Shown here: positions 27,128 through 36,471 of the stretch, piece by piece
How the letters are laid out: every line of letters starts with the position of its first letter
Position numbering within the stretch: position 1 is the stretch's first letter
Assembly: GCF_020736705.1 (NCBI RefSeq)
Contig: NZ_CP085990.1
Location: forward strand, 1,240,001-1,304,000
Source of the DNA: Psychrobacter sanguinis
GTDB taxonomy: Bacteria; Pseudomonadota; Gammaproteobacteria; Pseudomonadales; Moraxellaceae
Direction of reading: 5' to 3'
DNA: 64,000 nucleotides
Notes under the pieces: generated by a model
Databases searched by the model: none
The model's input: only the letters and a program-made list of their open reading frames with translations
What the model was told of the DNA's origin: nothing
Made by a program: the position numbers and the translations under genes

Positions 27128-27221
27128 TTAGTCCATCTTAAAAGAGGGACTAAATTCTAGTTTATTAGATATTAGTTTATTGCATTCAATAGTTTGACAG
27201 ATGTTCGTATAAATACAATAA

Positions 27222-27298
27222 CAGGAGTGGTTACTTAGTTGGCCACGATAGCATACTTTTCCTCCTACCTAGATGGTTCGCCGTCTAGGTATTTTTTT
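27222..27298 (+). ncRNA. candidate small RNA upstream of glyQ
   Basis: A stretch of about 77 bases has a TTGACA box (27194-27199) and an AT-rich TACAAT-like box (27214-27219, closer than ideal), then AGGAG pairing with CTCCT around an inner GTGG/CCAC stem, then a terminator. The single-stranded candidate TTTTCCTCCT is complementary to Shine-Dalgarno sequences. No open reading frame of note lies inside. The terminator is not accounted for by any plus-strand gene upstream, since the preceding IS runs the other way. I do not recognise the family. Confidence 0.45.
27266..27298 (+). terminator. very stable terminator with TTCG tetraloop
   Basis: TACCTAGATGG and CCGTCTAGGTA form an 11-bp stem (one T-G pair) closed by TTCG and followed by seven T. 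It ends the candidate small RNA, about 165 bases before glyQ. Confidence 0.88.
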
Positions 27299-27466
27299 GT
27301 CTATATTTGCATCAATTCGGCTTACAATATAGATAAAATAGCGTTTTTTTAGTAAGGTGAGCGTATTAAAGCTTACCCCTCAAAAAATTAACGATAGGCG
27401 GTCGCATTTGACTGACTTATTTACTCTTATTTCATTATTTAATCAAAACCAACACGTGGCGATATT

Positions 27467-28420
27467 ATGACTTTTCAACAACTGATTCTAACTTTGCAAA
27501 CTTATTGGGCGGAAAAAGGCTGTGTGGTACTTCAGCCTTACGATATGGAAGTGGGTGCGGGGACTTTTCATACCGCAACTTTTTTACGTTCTTTAGGCCC
27601 AGAAGCGTGGAACGCAGCTTATGTGCAGCCTTCACGTCGCCCAACAGATGGCCGTTATGGTAATAACCCTAACCGCTTACAGCATTATTATCAGTTCCAA
27701 GTGGTCATGAAGCCAAATCCACCTAACATTCAAGAGCTGTATTTGGGTTCATTAGAAGCCATCGGTATTGATACGTTGACTCATGATGTTCGTTTTGTAG
27801 AAGACAACTGGGAATCACCTACTTTAGGTGCATGGGGACTAGGTTGGGAAGTTTGGTTAAATGGTATGGAAGTAACCCAGTTTACCTACTTCCAGCAAGT
27901 TGGTGGTATTGAGTGTTTCCCTGTTACCGGAGAGATTACTTACGGTCTAGAGCGTTTGGCCATGTACATTCAGGGCGTAGACAGCGTCTATGACTTGGTG
28001 TGGACCGATGGTGAATTTGGCAAAGTGACTTACGGCGATGTGTTCCATCAAAACGAAGTCGAGCAGTCGACCTATAACTTCGAATACGCTGATGTGCCTA
28101 AGATGTTTGATTTGTTTGATTTTTATGAGCAACAAGCAGATAAGTTGGTAGAAGCAGGCTTACCATTACCGGCCTATGAAATGGTATTAAAGGCCTCTCA
28201 TACCTTTAATTTATTGGATGCCCGTGGTGCTATTTCAGTGACTGAACGTCAGCGCTTTATCCTAAGAGTACGTACTTTGGCCCGCAAAGTAGCACAAGGC
28301 TATGTTCAAGCTCGTGCTAAGCTTGGCTTCCCGTTGGCAGATGAGGCACATAAAGAAGCCGCTCTTAACAAGTATTTGCCGAAAGATGAGAGTGCAGCGG
28401 ATAAGAAAGCAGAAAAGTAG
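27467..28420 (+). CDS. glyQ: glycyl-tRNA synthetase alpha subunit
   Basis: The catalytic subunit of the tetrameric bacterial GlyRS. The 317 residues include the class II core: [66 protein letters not shown] and the motif 3-like [12 protein letters not shown] Lys/Asp-rich tail follows ([14 protein letters not shown]). Its partner glyS follows after 116 bases on the same strand. Confidence 0.97.
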   Translation: MTFQQLILTLQTYWAEKGCVVLQPYDMEVGAGTFHTATFLRSLGPEAWNAAYVQPSRRPTDGRYGNNPNRLQHYYQFQVVMKPNPPNIQELYLGSLEAIGIDTLTHDVRFVEDNWESPTLGAWGLGWEVWLNGMEVTQFTYFQQVGGIECFPVTGEITYGLERLAMYIQGVDSVYDLVWTDGEFGKVTYGDVFHQNEVEQSTYNFEYADVPKMFDLFDFYEQQADKLVEAGLPLPAYEMVLKASHTFNLLDARGAISVTERQRFILRVRTLARKVAQGYVQARAKLGFPLADEAHKEAALNKYLPKDESAADKKAEK

Positions 28421-28536
28421 CTATTAATAACTGTTTTTCTCTGCGTGTGGTGACATCTGAAAAATTGATAAATCAGTTTCTTATCGCCGTTTATAGCCTA
28501 TAAATATTTATAACATCTTCTAAAACAGAGAGTCTC

Positions 28537-30630
28537 ATGAGTACAATTTTATTTGAACTGGGTAGTGAAGAGCTACCACCAAAAAGCCTTAAGCCATTAC
28601 GTGATTCATTACAAGCCAGTGTCGAAAGTCAGTTGAAAGATGCTGATATCAGCTATGACAGCCTAAAAGTAATGGCAGCACCACGTCGCTTATCGTTACT
28701 TATCGAAGGTATTAGTGACAAACAACCTGACCGTATTGAGCAAAAGCGTGGCCCAGCGGTCAAAGCAGCTTACGATAGTGAAGGCAAACCGACGCGCGCG
28801 GCAGAAGGCTTCGCCAAAGGCTTGGGCATTGATGTCAGTGAGCTGATGACCATTGAAACTGATAAGGGTGACTACATTGGTTATGAGCTTACCGTTCAAG
28901 GTCAAGAAACCACTGAGCTGCTGCCTAATATTTTCCAAAATGCTCTAGATAACTTACCGATTGCCAAGCGTATGCGCTCAGGAGCAAGCCGTGAGGAGTT
29001 TGTACGTCCTGTGAAGTGGTTGGTATTGATGCAAGACGACCAAGTTGTTCCGGCCACCATTCAAGGCTTGCAGTCAGGCAATCAAACCTTGGGTCACCGT
29101 TATCATTCACCAGAGCCTATGGTCATTCCACATGCTAAGGATTATGAAAGCGTATTAGAAGCCGCAAAAGTCATCGTTGATTTTGACCGCCGTCAGCAGT
29201 TAATTGTTGAAGCGGTACAGAAGCTATCTGATGAAGTCAACGCCGAAGCCATTGTGCCTCAAGACCTATTAGATGAAGTGACGGCATTGGTTGATCTGCC
29301 AGTGGCCTTACGTGCAAGCTTTGAAGAACGCTTCTTACAAGTGCCACAAGAAGCTTTAATTAGCACCATGCAAGCGGACCAAAAGTACTTCTGTCTAACC
29401 GACAAAGAAGGCAAGCTACAGCCTTACTTTATCTTTATCAGTAATATTGAGTCAAAAGACCCCAGCCAAGTGGTCAGTGGTAATGAAAAAGTAGTGCGTC
29501 CGCGTTTGGCAGATGCTGAGTTTTTCTTCCTGCAAGATCAGAAGCAACCATTAATCGAAATGGCAGAAAGTCTAAAAAATCGTGTTTTCCAAGATAAGTT
29601 GGGAACGATTTGGGAAAAATCTGAACGTATTGCCAAATTAGCCACATTTATTGCTCGCCAATTAAAAGAGCATGCTATTGCTGATTATGCCGATATTGAG
29701 GTTGAACAAGCAACGCGCGCAGCCATGCTATCAAAAGCAGATTTGACCAGTACTTTGGTTGGTGAGTTTCCAGAGCTTCAAGGGGTGGCAGGGACTTATT
29801 ATGCCCGTCTAAATGGCGAACCTGAAACCATCGCTGCAGCCATTGAAGAGCAATATCTGCCTAAGTTCAGTGGTGATGTATTGCCACAAACAGCAATTGG
29901 TATTTGTTTGGCCTTAGCCGATCGCCTAGACACTTTAGTGGGTATCTTTGGTATCGATCAAGCGCCTACAGGATCTAAAGATCCGTTTAGCTTACGTCGT
30001 TCTGCCATTGGGGTACTGCGTATTTTAATCGAGAAAAAGCTACCGATTAACTTGAAAGAGCTGGTGGAACAAGCGATTAATAACTATCAAGGTAAACTGG
30101 CTGATGAGAGCAAAACGCTCACTCAGGTTATGGACTTTATCAATTCACGTTATCGGGCGATGTACACTGAACAAGGTATCAGTGTCGATAGCATCCAAGC
30201 CGTATTAGCAATTAACTCTCATGTACCTTTAGATTTTGACCAACGTCTGCATGCGGTGAGCGAGTTCCGCAACTTACCACAAGCGGCTACTTTGGCTGAG
30301 ATTAACAAACGTGTGGCCAACATCCTCGCCAAGTCTGAAGGCGAAGTCAGTGATCAAGTAACTGAAGACTTACTGGCTGAAGAAGCTGAGAAAACGTTAT
30401 ATCAAGCAGTGACCAAAGCGGAAGCGACGGTTGCTCCTTTACAAGCAGACGCCAACTATAATGAGATTCTTCAGTCTTTGGCGACGCTTGAAGCACCTCT
30501 AACCGGTTTCTTTGACAATGTTATGGTGAACAGTGAAGATGAGGCACTGAAAGCCAATCGCTTAACCTTGCTAAAACAAGTACGTGAGCTATTTTTAACC
30601 GTAGCCGATGTGGGTGAATTACAGATTTAA
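28537..30630 (+). CDS. glyS: glycyl-tRNA synthetase beta subunit
   Basis: The tRNA-binding partner of GlyQ, 697 residues. It begins STILFELGSEELPPKSL, has the HD-like region with GVAGTYYARLNGEPETIAAAIEEQYLP and the segment ADRLDTLVGIFGIDQAPTGSKDPFSLRRSAIGVLRI, and ends in the anticodon-binding helical domain (ANRLTLLKQVRELFLTVADVGEL). Length is normal. The start ATG has a weak AGAG ribosome site. A terminator follows. Confidence 0.97.
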   Translation: MSTILFELGSEELPPKSLKPLRDSLQASVESQLKDADISYDSLKVMAAPRRLSLLIEGISDKQPDRIEQKRGPAVKAAYDSEGKPTRAAEGFAKGLGIDVSELMTIETDKGDYIGYELTVQGQETTELLPNIFQNALDNLPIAKRMRSGASREEFVRPVKWLVLMQDDQVVPATIQGLQSGNQTLGHRYHSPEPMVIPHAKDYESVLEAAKVIVDFDRRQQLIVEAVQKLSDEVNAEAIVPQDLLDEVTALVDLPVALRASFEERFLQVPQEALISTMQADQKYFCLTDKEGKLQPYFIFISNIESKDPSQVVSGNEKVVRPRLADAEFFFLQDQKQPLIEMAESLKNRVFQDKLGTIWEKSERIAKLATFIARQLKEHAIADYADIEVEQATRAAMLSKADLTSTLVGEFPELQGVAGTYYARLNGEPETIAAAIEEQYLPKFSGDVLPQTAIGICLALADRLDTLVGIFGIDQAPTGSKDPFSLRRSAIGVLRILIEKKLPINLKELVEQAINNYQGKLADESKTLTQVMDFINSRYRAMYTEQGISVDSIQAVLAINSHVPLDFDQRLHAVSEFRNLPQAATLAEINKRVANILAKSEGEVSDQVTEDLLAEEAEKTLYQAVTKAEATVAPLQADANYNEILQSLATLEAPLTGFFDNVMVNSEDEALKANRLTLLKQVRELFLTVADVGELQI

Positions 30631-30680
30631 TCGGTATTGTCATGTATTGACTAAGCTTATTGTTGAGTTAATACATCATT

Positions 30681-30716
30681 AAAAGAGGGCATAACATCTT
30701 GTTTTGCCCTCTTTTT
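30681..30716 (+). terminator. glyS terminator
   Basis: AAAAGAGGGCA and TGCCCTCTTTTT form a strong stem with a T-rich tail, 50 bases past the glyS stop. Confidence 0.9.
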
Positions 30717-30947
30717 ACGCGTCGAAATCTATTTAAACTTGAATTTAGGAGGCTAACTATCGTCAGAGATAGCAAAGTGGCTCTAGCAGTAATATTGTAA
30801 GTAAAAGTTACAAGTTATCATTACTCATTTAAAGGTTGTTGTCGCATAATAGGCCTGATATGGTTGTTACAAATCAGTCTAATTTTTCTATTAGATTATT
30901 TCTAGATTGAGTTATTTTCCCTCACATAATTTGGATATGCGCTTGGT
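30717..30947. other. intergenic before the AI-2E transporter gene
   Basis: AT-rich spacer containing the promoter region of the next operon. Nothing else can be assigned. Confidence 0.45.
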
Positions 30948-32282
30948 ATGATTGAAAATTGGACACGGGAGCGGGTCACACAACGGGTGCTGACAGCTAC
31001 TCTATTGGTGATATTATTCATTCTTTGCTTTAGAGTTGTGCAGTTTTTTATTGTGCCAGCTCTATGGGCCGCTATTTTGGCCTACGTGACCTTTCCTGTT
31101 TATAATTTCTTTCATCAAAAAGTTAAACTTAGCCCCAATATCAGTGCCGGTATCATGACGGTGAGTATTTCATTGATGCTAGGCGTACCAGTAGTCCTAG
31201 GTCTTTTTGTACTGCAGCAAGAAGCAGTGAGTTTGTACAGCAATTTATTGTATAGAATTAAAGTGGGCTATGTTGACCTTCCTGAAGAAATCAAAAATCT
31301 GCCGGTCATTGGTCAGCAAGTTAGAGATATCTTGTGGGAAATTAACAAAGATCCAGAAGCATCATTGAGTGCATTTCGAGCCTGGTTGCAGTCGCATTTG
31401 TATTATGGAAAAGTAGCCCTAGATGTGGCACTTAGTACCATGGCCAAAATGGGTATGGCACTAATGACCATCTTCTTCTTTTACCGTGATGGCATTAATT
31501 TGATGAAGCAAATCCGTCAGGCGCTGCGTAATATTATTGGCAATCGTATTGATGATTATATCGATTCTGTTGGCTCTACCACACAAGCGGTGGTCTATGG
31601 TATTGGTTTGACCGCATTGGCCCAAGCCATATTGGCAGGTATTGGATATTATGTTGCAGGGGCGCCTAGTCCTATCTTATTGACTTTGATGACCTTCGTT
31701 GTGGCGCTAATTCCCTTTGGTACTCCCTTTGCCTGGATGGGCGTGGCTATCTGGTTATTGACTCAAGGGCACACCCCTGAAGCTATTGGTTTGGCACTTT
31801 GGGGGATGTTGGTGATTAGTTGGGTTGATAACTTAATTCGGCCGATTGTCATCTCTGGTGCTACCAAAATTCCCTTTATTATTATCTTTATTGGGGTATT
31901 GGGCGGCTTAACGGCCTTTGGCTTTGTGGGTTTATTTATTGGCCCTGTGGTATTGGCCATTGCGTTAGCTGTATGGCGTGAGTGGATTAATCAACACCGC
32001 AATGTTATTTTTGCACCGTACTATGCCAAGCTAAACCAGCATCAGTGGAAGCCTGCAGACCGTCCAATGTCATTTGAAATCTCTCCAGATGTGGTGTCGT
32101 TTAGCAAGTATCCGTTTGCTGATTCAGCGCTACATGGGGCAGATAAAGTGGATATAATCAGTGATGATGACAACTGTAGCGAACACATAAGCAATAAAAA
32201 ACCACACCTGCCAGAGAGTAGCGAGACGCAGTCAGGCGAGGCGACAGAGCAAAAATCGCCCCCTCATTCAGATAAGGATTAG
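30948..32282 (+). CDS. AI-2E transporter family (PerM/YdiK-like) membrane protein
   Basis: This 444-residue protein has the layout of the family: two N-terminal membrane segments (about 15-45), a hydrophilic stretch with LPVIGQQVRDILWEI, then further segments including LVISWVDNLIRPIVISGATKIPFIIIFIGVL, the family's signature. About eight membrane segments in all. The last 90 residues are hydrophilic and acidic. Despite the family name, members may export other solutes or ions; the substrate is not known. pdxB begins 8 bases past its stop, so they are co-translated. Confidence 0.88.
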   Translation: MIENWTRERVTQRVLTATLLVILFILCFRVVQFFIVPALWAAILAYVTFPVYNFFHQKVKLSPNISAGIMTVSISLMLGVPVVLGLFVLQQEAVSLYSNLLYRIKVGYVDLPEEIKNLPVIGQQVRDILWEINKDPEASLSAFRAWLQSHLYYGKVALDVALSTMAKMGMALMTIFFFYRDGINLMKQIRQALRNIIGNRIDDYIDSVGSTTQAVVYGIGLTALAQAILAGIGYYVAGAPSPILLTLMTFVVALIPFGTPFAWMGVAIWLLTQGHTPEAIGLALWGMLVISWVDNLIRPIVISGATKIPFIIIFIGVLGGLTAFGFVGLFIGPVVLAIALAVWREWINQHRNVIFAPYYAKLNQHQWKPADRPMSFEISPDVVSFSKYPFADSALHGADKVDIISDDDNCSEHISNKKPHLPESSETQSGEATEQKSPPHSDKD

Positions 32283-32290
32283 TATCTATC

Positions 32291-33427
32291 ATGCTCACTA
32301 TACTTGCGGATAGTAATATTGCCCATTTACACGATTATTTTAATGAACGGATTTTACAGCAGACTATTAACGTCATTGCCGTGGCAGGACGTGATATTGA
32401 TGCTGCGATGATCGCTGAGTATCAGCCGGATGCCTTATTAATTCGTTCAGTTACTCAGGTTAATGCTGAGCTTTTAAAAGATAATGACAGCGTAAAATAC
32501 GTAGGCTCTGCCACTATTGGGACTGATCATGTTGACCAAGACTATTTACGTGAGCGAGGCATTTATTTTTCGAATGCCGCGGGTTGCAGTAAACACTCGG
32601 TAGCGCAGTATGTGTTGACCGCTATTTTCAATCTCCGCCCGCAGTATTGGCTCTCTGATAACTCCGGCATAAGTGACAGCCAAGCCGTGTCCGTTAGGTT
32701 GGGTATTATCGGTTTAGGCAACATAGGCAGTACCTTAGCGGGCTATGCGGCAGACCTTGGTTGGAAAGTACTCGGCTATGACCCTTTATTGCCAGCGTCT
32801 GATATTAATAATGCTAGCTTTGAACAAGTATTGACCCAAAGTGATGTCATTAGCCTGCATGTGCCGCTAACTGAAGTTGAAGATAGCGACTATCCGACCT
32901 ATCACTTGATAGATAAACAAGCACTGACAAAAATACCTAATACCACGATATTAATCAATTCAGCGCGTGGGCCGGTGATTAGCGAAGCAGATTTACTGCT
33001 TGATTTTGATAACAACCCTCAGCGCCAAGTGGTATTAGATGTGTTTGAGCATGAGCCGGTTGTCACCGCTGGGCTGCTTAATAAGTTGTCCATTGCCACA
33101 CCGCATATTGCTGGCTACACACTTGAGGGTAAACTGCGTGGCACCCAAATAATTTTTGATGAGTTTTTGAATGTCTTTGGACCTCAAGGCTTGGGAGAGG
33201 TCGCCGTAGAGGCTGTATATTTGATGGATGAGCTGTTACCAGAGAATCCGTATCGCTGGCAGCAGTTAAAACAGGCGCCTGAGCAGTTGCCTAAATTTTA
33301 TGATATTGAAGCTGATGGTGCCTTGTTAAGAGAAAGTGTTGATAATGAAGCTCATGCCGTTCTGGGTCCTGACTTCGATGCATTACGCAAAAATTATGCC
33401 TTGCGCCGTGAGTGGCTGTTTCAATAG
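32291..33427 (+). CDS. pdxB: erythronate-4-phosphate dehydrogenase
   Basis: PdxB carries out the second step of the DXP-dependent PLP (vitamin B6) pathway. The 378-residue protein of the D-2-hydroxyacid dehydrogenase family shows GSATIGTDHVDQDYL, the NAD motif GIIGLGNIGSTLAGYAADLG, the INSARGPVISEADLL segment with the catalytic Arg, and HIAGYTLEGKLRGT with the catalytic His. The C-terminal dimerisation domain is present. It follows the transporter gene after 8 bases. Confidence 0.94.
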   Translation: MLTILADSNIAHLHDYFNERILQQTINVIAVAGRDIDAAMIAEYQPDALLIRSVTQVNAELLKDNDSVKYVGSATIGTDHVDQDYLRERGIYFSNAAGCSKHSVAQYVLTAIFNLRPQYWLSDNSGISDSQAVSVRLGIIGLGNIGSTLAGYAADLGWKVLGYDPLLPASDINNASFEQVLTQSDVISLHVPLTEVEDSDYPTYHLIDKQALTKIPNTTILINSARGPVISEADLLLDFDNNPQRQVVLDVFEHEPVVTAGLLNKLSIATPHIAGYTLEGKLRGTQIIFDEFLNVFGPQGLGEVAVEAVYLMDELLPENPYRWQQLKQAPEQLPKFYDIEADGALLRESVDNEAHAVLGPDFDALRKNYALRREWLFQ

Positions 33428-33484
33428 GGTTGTTATAATCAGTTACTATCTAAACTCGATTTTGAGGAAGCAAGAGGCAACGGT

Positions 33485-34657
33485 ATGAAGGGATTAAAGA
33501 GTTACAAGCTTCTAGTAACAAGCTTACTGATAATATCCTCTTTAAACGCGGGTGCCTCTAATGATGCTAATAGTAAAAAAACTTTCAGCATACAGTCGCC
33601 CAACCCAAACAGTGAAATAATCATTATTGAGTCCTCTGAAACACCTATTTATCCTGAACCCCCAAAGCCTACTTATGAACAGCCGGCTTTCTCGATACTC
33701 AATCGCTACCTATGGAAAGTGGTGGAGATAGAAGATTCAAAACAAAATTTGCCTATCGATTATCTTCAATCTTTAACCCTAGACATACGCCCGAATATGT
33801 TGGTTTTTAAAGACCATTGTCAGCGCTATGATATGTCTTTTTTGAATATGTTAGCAGGGGACTACCCTTATGTTTATGATGGTATCAATACGAAGTCTAG
33901 TTGTGATTCACAGCGAACAGATGACCAAGATGTAGCGCTGTCAGAACTCAAAAAAATATTTAGACAAAGTCAACAAACGCAATATATTTCTAAAAGTTTT
34001 GGTTTTCAATGGCTTGCTCAAAACAAGCAACCCACTGATATTCCTACTACACTGCCGGATAATGCCTATTTAGCTATTCATTTAGATGCCGAAATATATC
34101 CTAAGAAAAGTACGACAATAGTCCTCAAGGGTACTATTAAACCTGTTTCTAAAACCAGTATCGAAAATACCTTGTTAAATAGAGACACCCTTGAACGCTT
34201 TAATTGGGAATTGCGGCAAGCTATTGATATTAATGGCAAGTCAATTGAAGCGTTTAATTATGCGGATATTCCTGTCATTGCTAGTTTTTATACTGTTAAA
34301 CGTGATTTATATAATAATGACACGTTTTCTCATGCCAGTTTCAATTCAGACTGTAATGGCATCGGTGGTGAATACGTACTAACACCCACGAATAAGTTGC
34401 TTATTGGTTATGGTATGCAAACTGTGATGGGCTGTGGTAGGGCACGCGAAAAAGCTGAGGAAACCCTAAGGGAGCTTATGCACCACTCAACCAGTCATTT
34501 GACCCTAAACTATTATCCAAATAATAAGGACAATAAAGATAAGGCTTCTAGCAATACGGATTTAAAATTGGCAGAGGGCACTTATATACTAATACAAGAT
34601 CTAGATACTGGAGAGCAGCTTATTTGGAGAAGTGTTGAGAAAACATCCAAATGGTAA
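33485..34657 (+). CDS. exported META/HslJ-like protein of unknown function
   Basis: A 390-residue protein with a signal peptide (LLVTSLLIISSLNAGA then SNDAN). It seems to hold two META-like repeats: the first from about residue 72 (LNRYLWKVVEIEDSKQNLP) to 150, the second from about 230, with ASFNSDCNGIGGEYVLTPTNKLLIGYGMQTVMGCGRA, the N-to-Y-to-T-M-x-C pattern of META domains. Four cysteines in these parts could form disulfides. META proteins such as HslJ are linked to envelope stress or heat resistance. The gene lies 57 bases after pdxB. Function is unknown. Confidence 0.65.
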   Translation: MKGLKSYKLLVTSLLIISSLNAGASNDANSKKTFSIQSPNPNSEIIIIESSETPIYPEPPKPTYEQPAFSILNRYLWKVVEIEDSKQNLPIDYLQSLTLDIRPNMLVFKDHCQRYDMSFLNMLAGDYPYVYDGINTKSSCDSQRTDDQDVALSELKKIFRQSQQTQYISKSFGFQWLAQNKQPTDIPTTLPDNAYLAIHLDAEIYPKKSTTIVLKGTIKPVSKTSIENTLLNRDTLERFNWELRQAIDINGKSIEAFNYADIPVIASFYTVKRDLYNNDTFSHASFNSDCNGIGGEYVLTPTNKLLIGYGMQTVMGCGRAREKAEETLRELMHHSTSHLTLNYYPNNKDNKDKASSNTDLKLAEGTYILIQDLDTGEQLIWRSVEKTSKW

Positions 34658-34726
34658 AAACGGCTTGAAACATTTTAGTTAACACTCATATTTCATTGAT
34701 TCATAAAATTGCTTTAAGAAAAAGTT

Positions 34727-35716
34727 ATGTCAAATTCAAACCCAGCCAACTGCTGCGACTATCATCCTAGCATGAGCCTCAAAATGGCACACAAGCGAGC
34801 GCAGATGTTGACTCAAATTCGTCAGTTCTTCGCAGAACGTCAGGTGCTTGAAGTACAGACCCCATTGATGTCAAAGGCAGGAAATACCGATGTCTTTGTG
34901 CCGTCGATATCGACTAACGTCACGGTACAGGATAAGCCACAAACCCATTATTTACATACTTCACCTGAATTTGCGATGAAGCGAATGCTAGCAAGTTGGA
35001 AGGTAGCGATTTATCAAATTTGTCCGGTGTTTCGAGATAATGAAGTTGGTAGCCGTCACAATAGCGAATTCACCATGCTCGAATGGTATCGTCCTGGCTT
35101 TGACCTTGAGGCACTGGCTGCTGAACTGTCTGATTTATTAACCACCGTTTATGGACAGTCACAGAATTTGACCTATTACAGCTATAGCAAAGCTTTCATC
35201 GATTATGTGGGCATCCATCCGTTAACTGCCAGTCTTGAAACAATCAAGGCAGCTGCCGAGAAAAACGCTCTGGGCGGATTGGATTTAGGAGAAGACCGTC
35301 AAGGCTGGTTAGATGTATTGTTTAGTCATTTGGTTGAACCTAACCTCGGCTATCAGTCGCCGACATTGATTACCGACTATCCGCCTGCCACTGCGGCCTT
35401 AGCCAAGGTAGAGACCGATGAACAGGGCAATGAGGTTGCCAAGCGCTTTGAGCTATATATAAACGGTATAGAAATTGCCAATGCTTACGATGAGTTGGCA
35501 GATGGAGCTGCTTTGCAAGCCCGGTTTGAGGCGGATAATGAAGAGCGAGCCCGCCGTGGACTACCTATTATGCCCATTGATGAGCGTCTAGTGGCCGCTT
35601 GTGATCATCTACCAGCGTGTAGTGGGATTGCCTTGGGCATAGATAGATTATTAATGGTAGTGACAGGGGCTAAAAGCATTGATGAGGTTATTGGCTTTGG
35701 GATAGGTCGGGCCTAG
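34727..35716 (+). CDS. epmA: elongation factor P--(R)-beta-lysine ligase
   Basis: EpmA (PoxA/GenX) attaches beta-lysine to EF-P, which relieves ribosome stalling at polyproline. The 329-residue class II lysyl-tRNA-synthetase paralogue lacks the anticodon-binding domain. Motifs are FAERQVLEVQTPLMSKAGNTD, YLHTSPEFAMKRML (motif 2 region), FRDNEVGSRHNSEFTMLEWYRP, and the motif 3 segment PACSGIALGIDRLLMVVTGA. The gene is followed by a GNAT gene after 27 bases. Confidence 0.95.
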   Translation: MSNSNPANCCDYHPSMSLKMAHKRAQMLTQIRQFFAERQVLEVQTPLMSKAGNTDVFVPSISTNVTVQDKPQTHYLHTSPEFAMKRMLASWKVAIYQICPVFRDNEVGSRHNSEFTMLEWYRPGFDLEALAAELSDLLTTVYGQSQNLTYYSYSKAFIDYVGIHPLTASLETIKAAAEKNALGGLDLGEDRQGWLDVLFSHLVEPNLGYQSPTLITDYPPATAALAKVETDEQGNEVAKRFELYINGIEIANAYDELADGAALQARFEADNEERARRGLPIMPIDERLVAACDHLPACSGIALGIDRLLMVVTGAKSIDEVIGFGIGRA

Positions 35717-35743
35717 AAGTAGAACAGCTAAAAAGGAAAGCCG

Positions 35744-36259
35744 ATGATAGAGTTAGTAAGCACTTTAGATGTCAAAGAGTTGAATATCAAAGAGTCAGAT
35801 GTAAAAGGGATTGTAAGCGTAATAAGAGACAGTATTCGCACCTGTGTCGCTGATCATCAAAATAACCCAGAAGCTATCGAGCAGTGGCTTGCTAATAAGA
35901 CCCAAAGTAATATTAAGCAGTGGATGGTCAATAATATTACTTGGATATTTAGACAGGAAGGTCAGATAAAAGGCGTTATATTAGTATCACCTCAGGGAGA
36001 GATATTACTCAATTATGTGGCGCCAAATAGTCAAGGACAGGGTATTGGTAGGGCACTACTGAATCAAGTGAAGCGAGCATATCTAGACAAGGGTATTAGC
36101 ACTTTAACAGCAGAGTCCACTTTGACCGCCCAGCCGTTTTATTTAGCCAATGGTTTTGAGTGTACTGGAAATATCTACGAGAAAGTAGCCGAAAGTAATG
36201 AGGCTAATAACGAGGGCAATCAGCATTTAGTTGCCTATAAAATGCAAATACTGCTGTAA
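35744..36259 (+). CDS. GNAT-family N-acetyltransferase
   Basis: A 171-residue acetyltransferase with the acetyl-CoA motif VAPNSQGQGIGRALLNQV (about residues 92-109), preceded by the beta-4 strand GVILVSPQGEILLNYV and followed by LTAESTLTAQPFYLANGFECTG. The substrate is unknown. It follows epmA closely and probably shares its transcript; no functional link can be read. Confidence 0.88.
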   Translation: MIELVSTLDVKELNIKESDVKGIVSVIRDSIRTCVADHQNNPEAIEQWLANKTQSNIKQWMVNNITWIFRQEGQIKGVILVSPQGEILLNYVAPNSQGQGIGRALLNQVKRAYLDKGISTLTAESTLTAQPFYLANGFECTGNIYEKVAESNEANNEGNQHLVAYKMQILL

Positions 36260-36353
36260 TTTAAAAAAGTTTGGCTTGTTAAGAAAATTCTGTAGCAGCC
36301 GTTTGTCGGGGTAATTTGCATTAGCTGTTAAACAAATCATTGAACAAACCTAA

Positions 36354-36384
36354 TAAGAAAGCAGCCTTTGAGACTGCTTTCTTA
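36354..36384. terminator. terminator between convergent genes
   Basis: TAAGAAAGCAG and CTGCTTTCTTA form a perfect 11-bp stem. The T-rich arms replace a long separate T-run. It lies between the convergent GNAT and NAD(P)-binding genes. Confidence 0.75.
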
Positions 36385-36471
36385 GGTCTAGAATATTGGA
36401 AGATTGAGGTCGTTTTACTCAACTTAGCTCAATCTTATTCCGCATAATCTTAGTTATTTTCAAAACTTAGC

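Noticed and set aside
27231..27262. Decayed 5S rRNA or tRNA near the candidate small RNA
   Set aside because: A short stretch (TTGGCCACGATAGCA) resembles the 5' part of 5S rRNA and GGTTCG resembles a T-loop, but the remaining positions do not fit either fold. Taken as coincidence.
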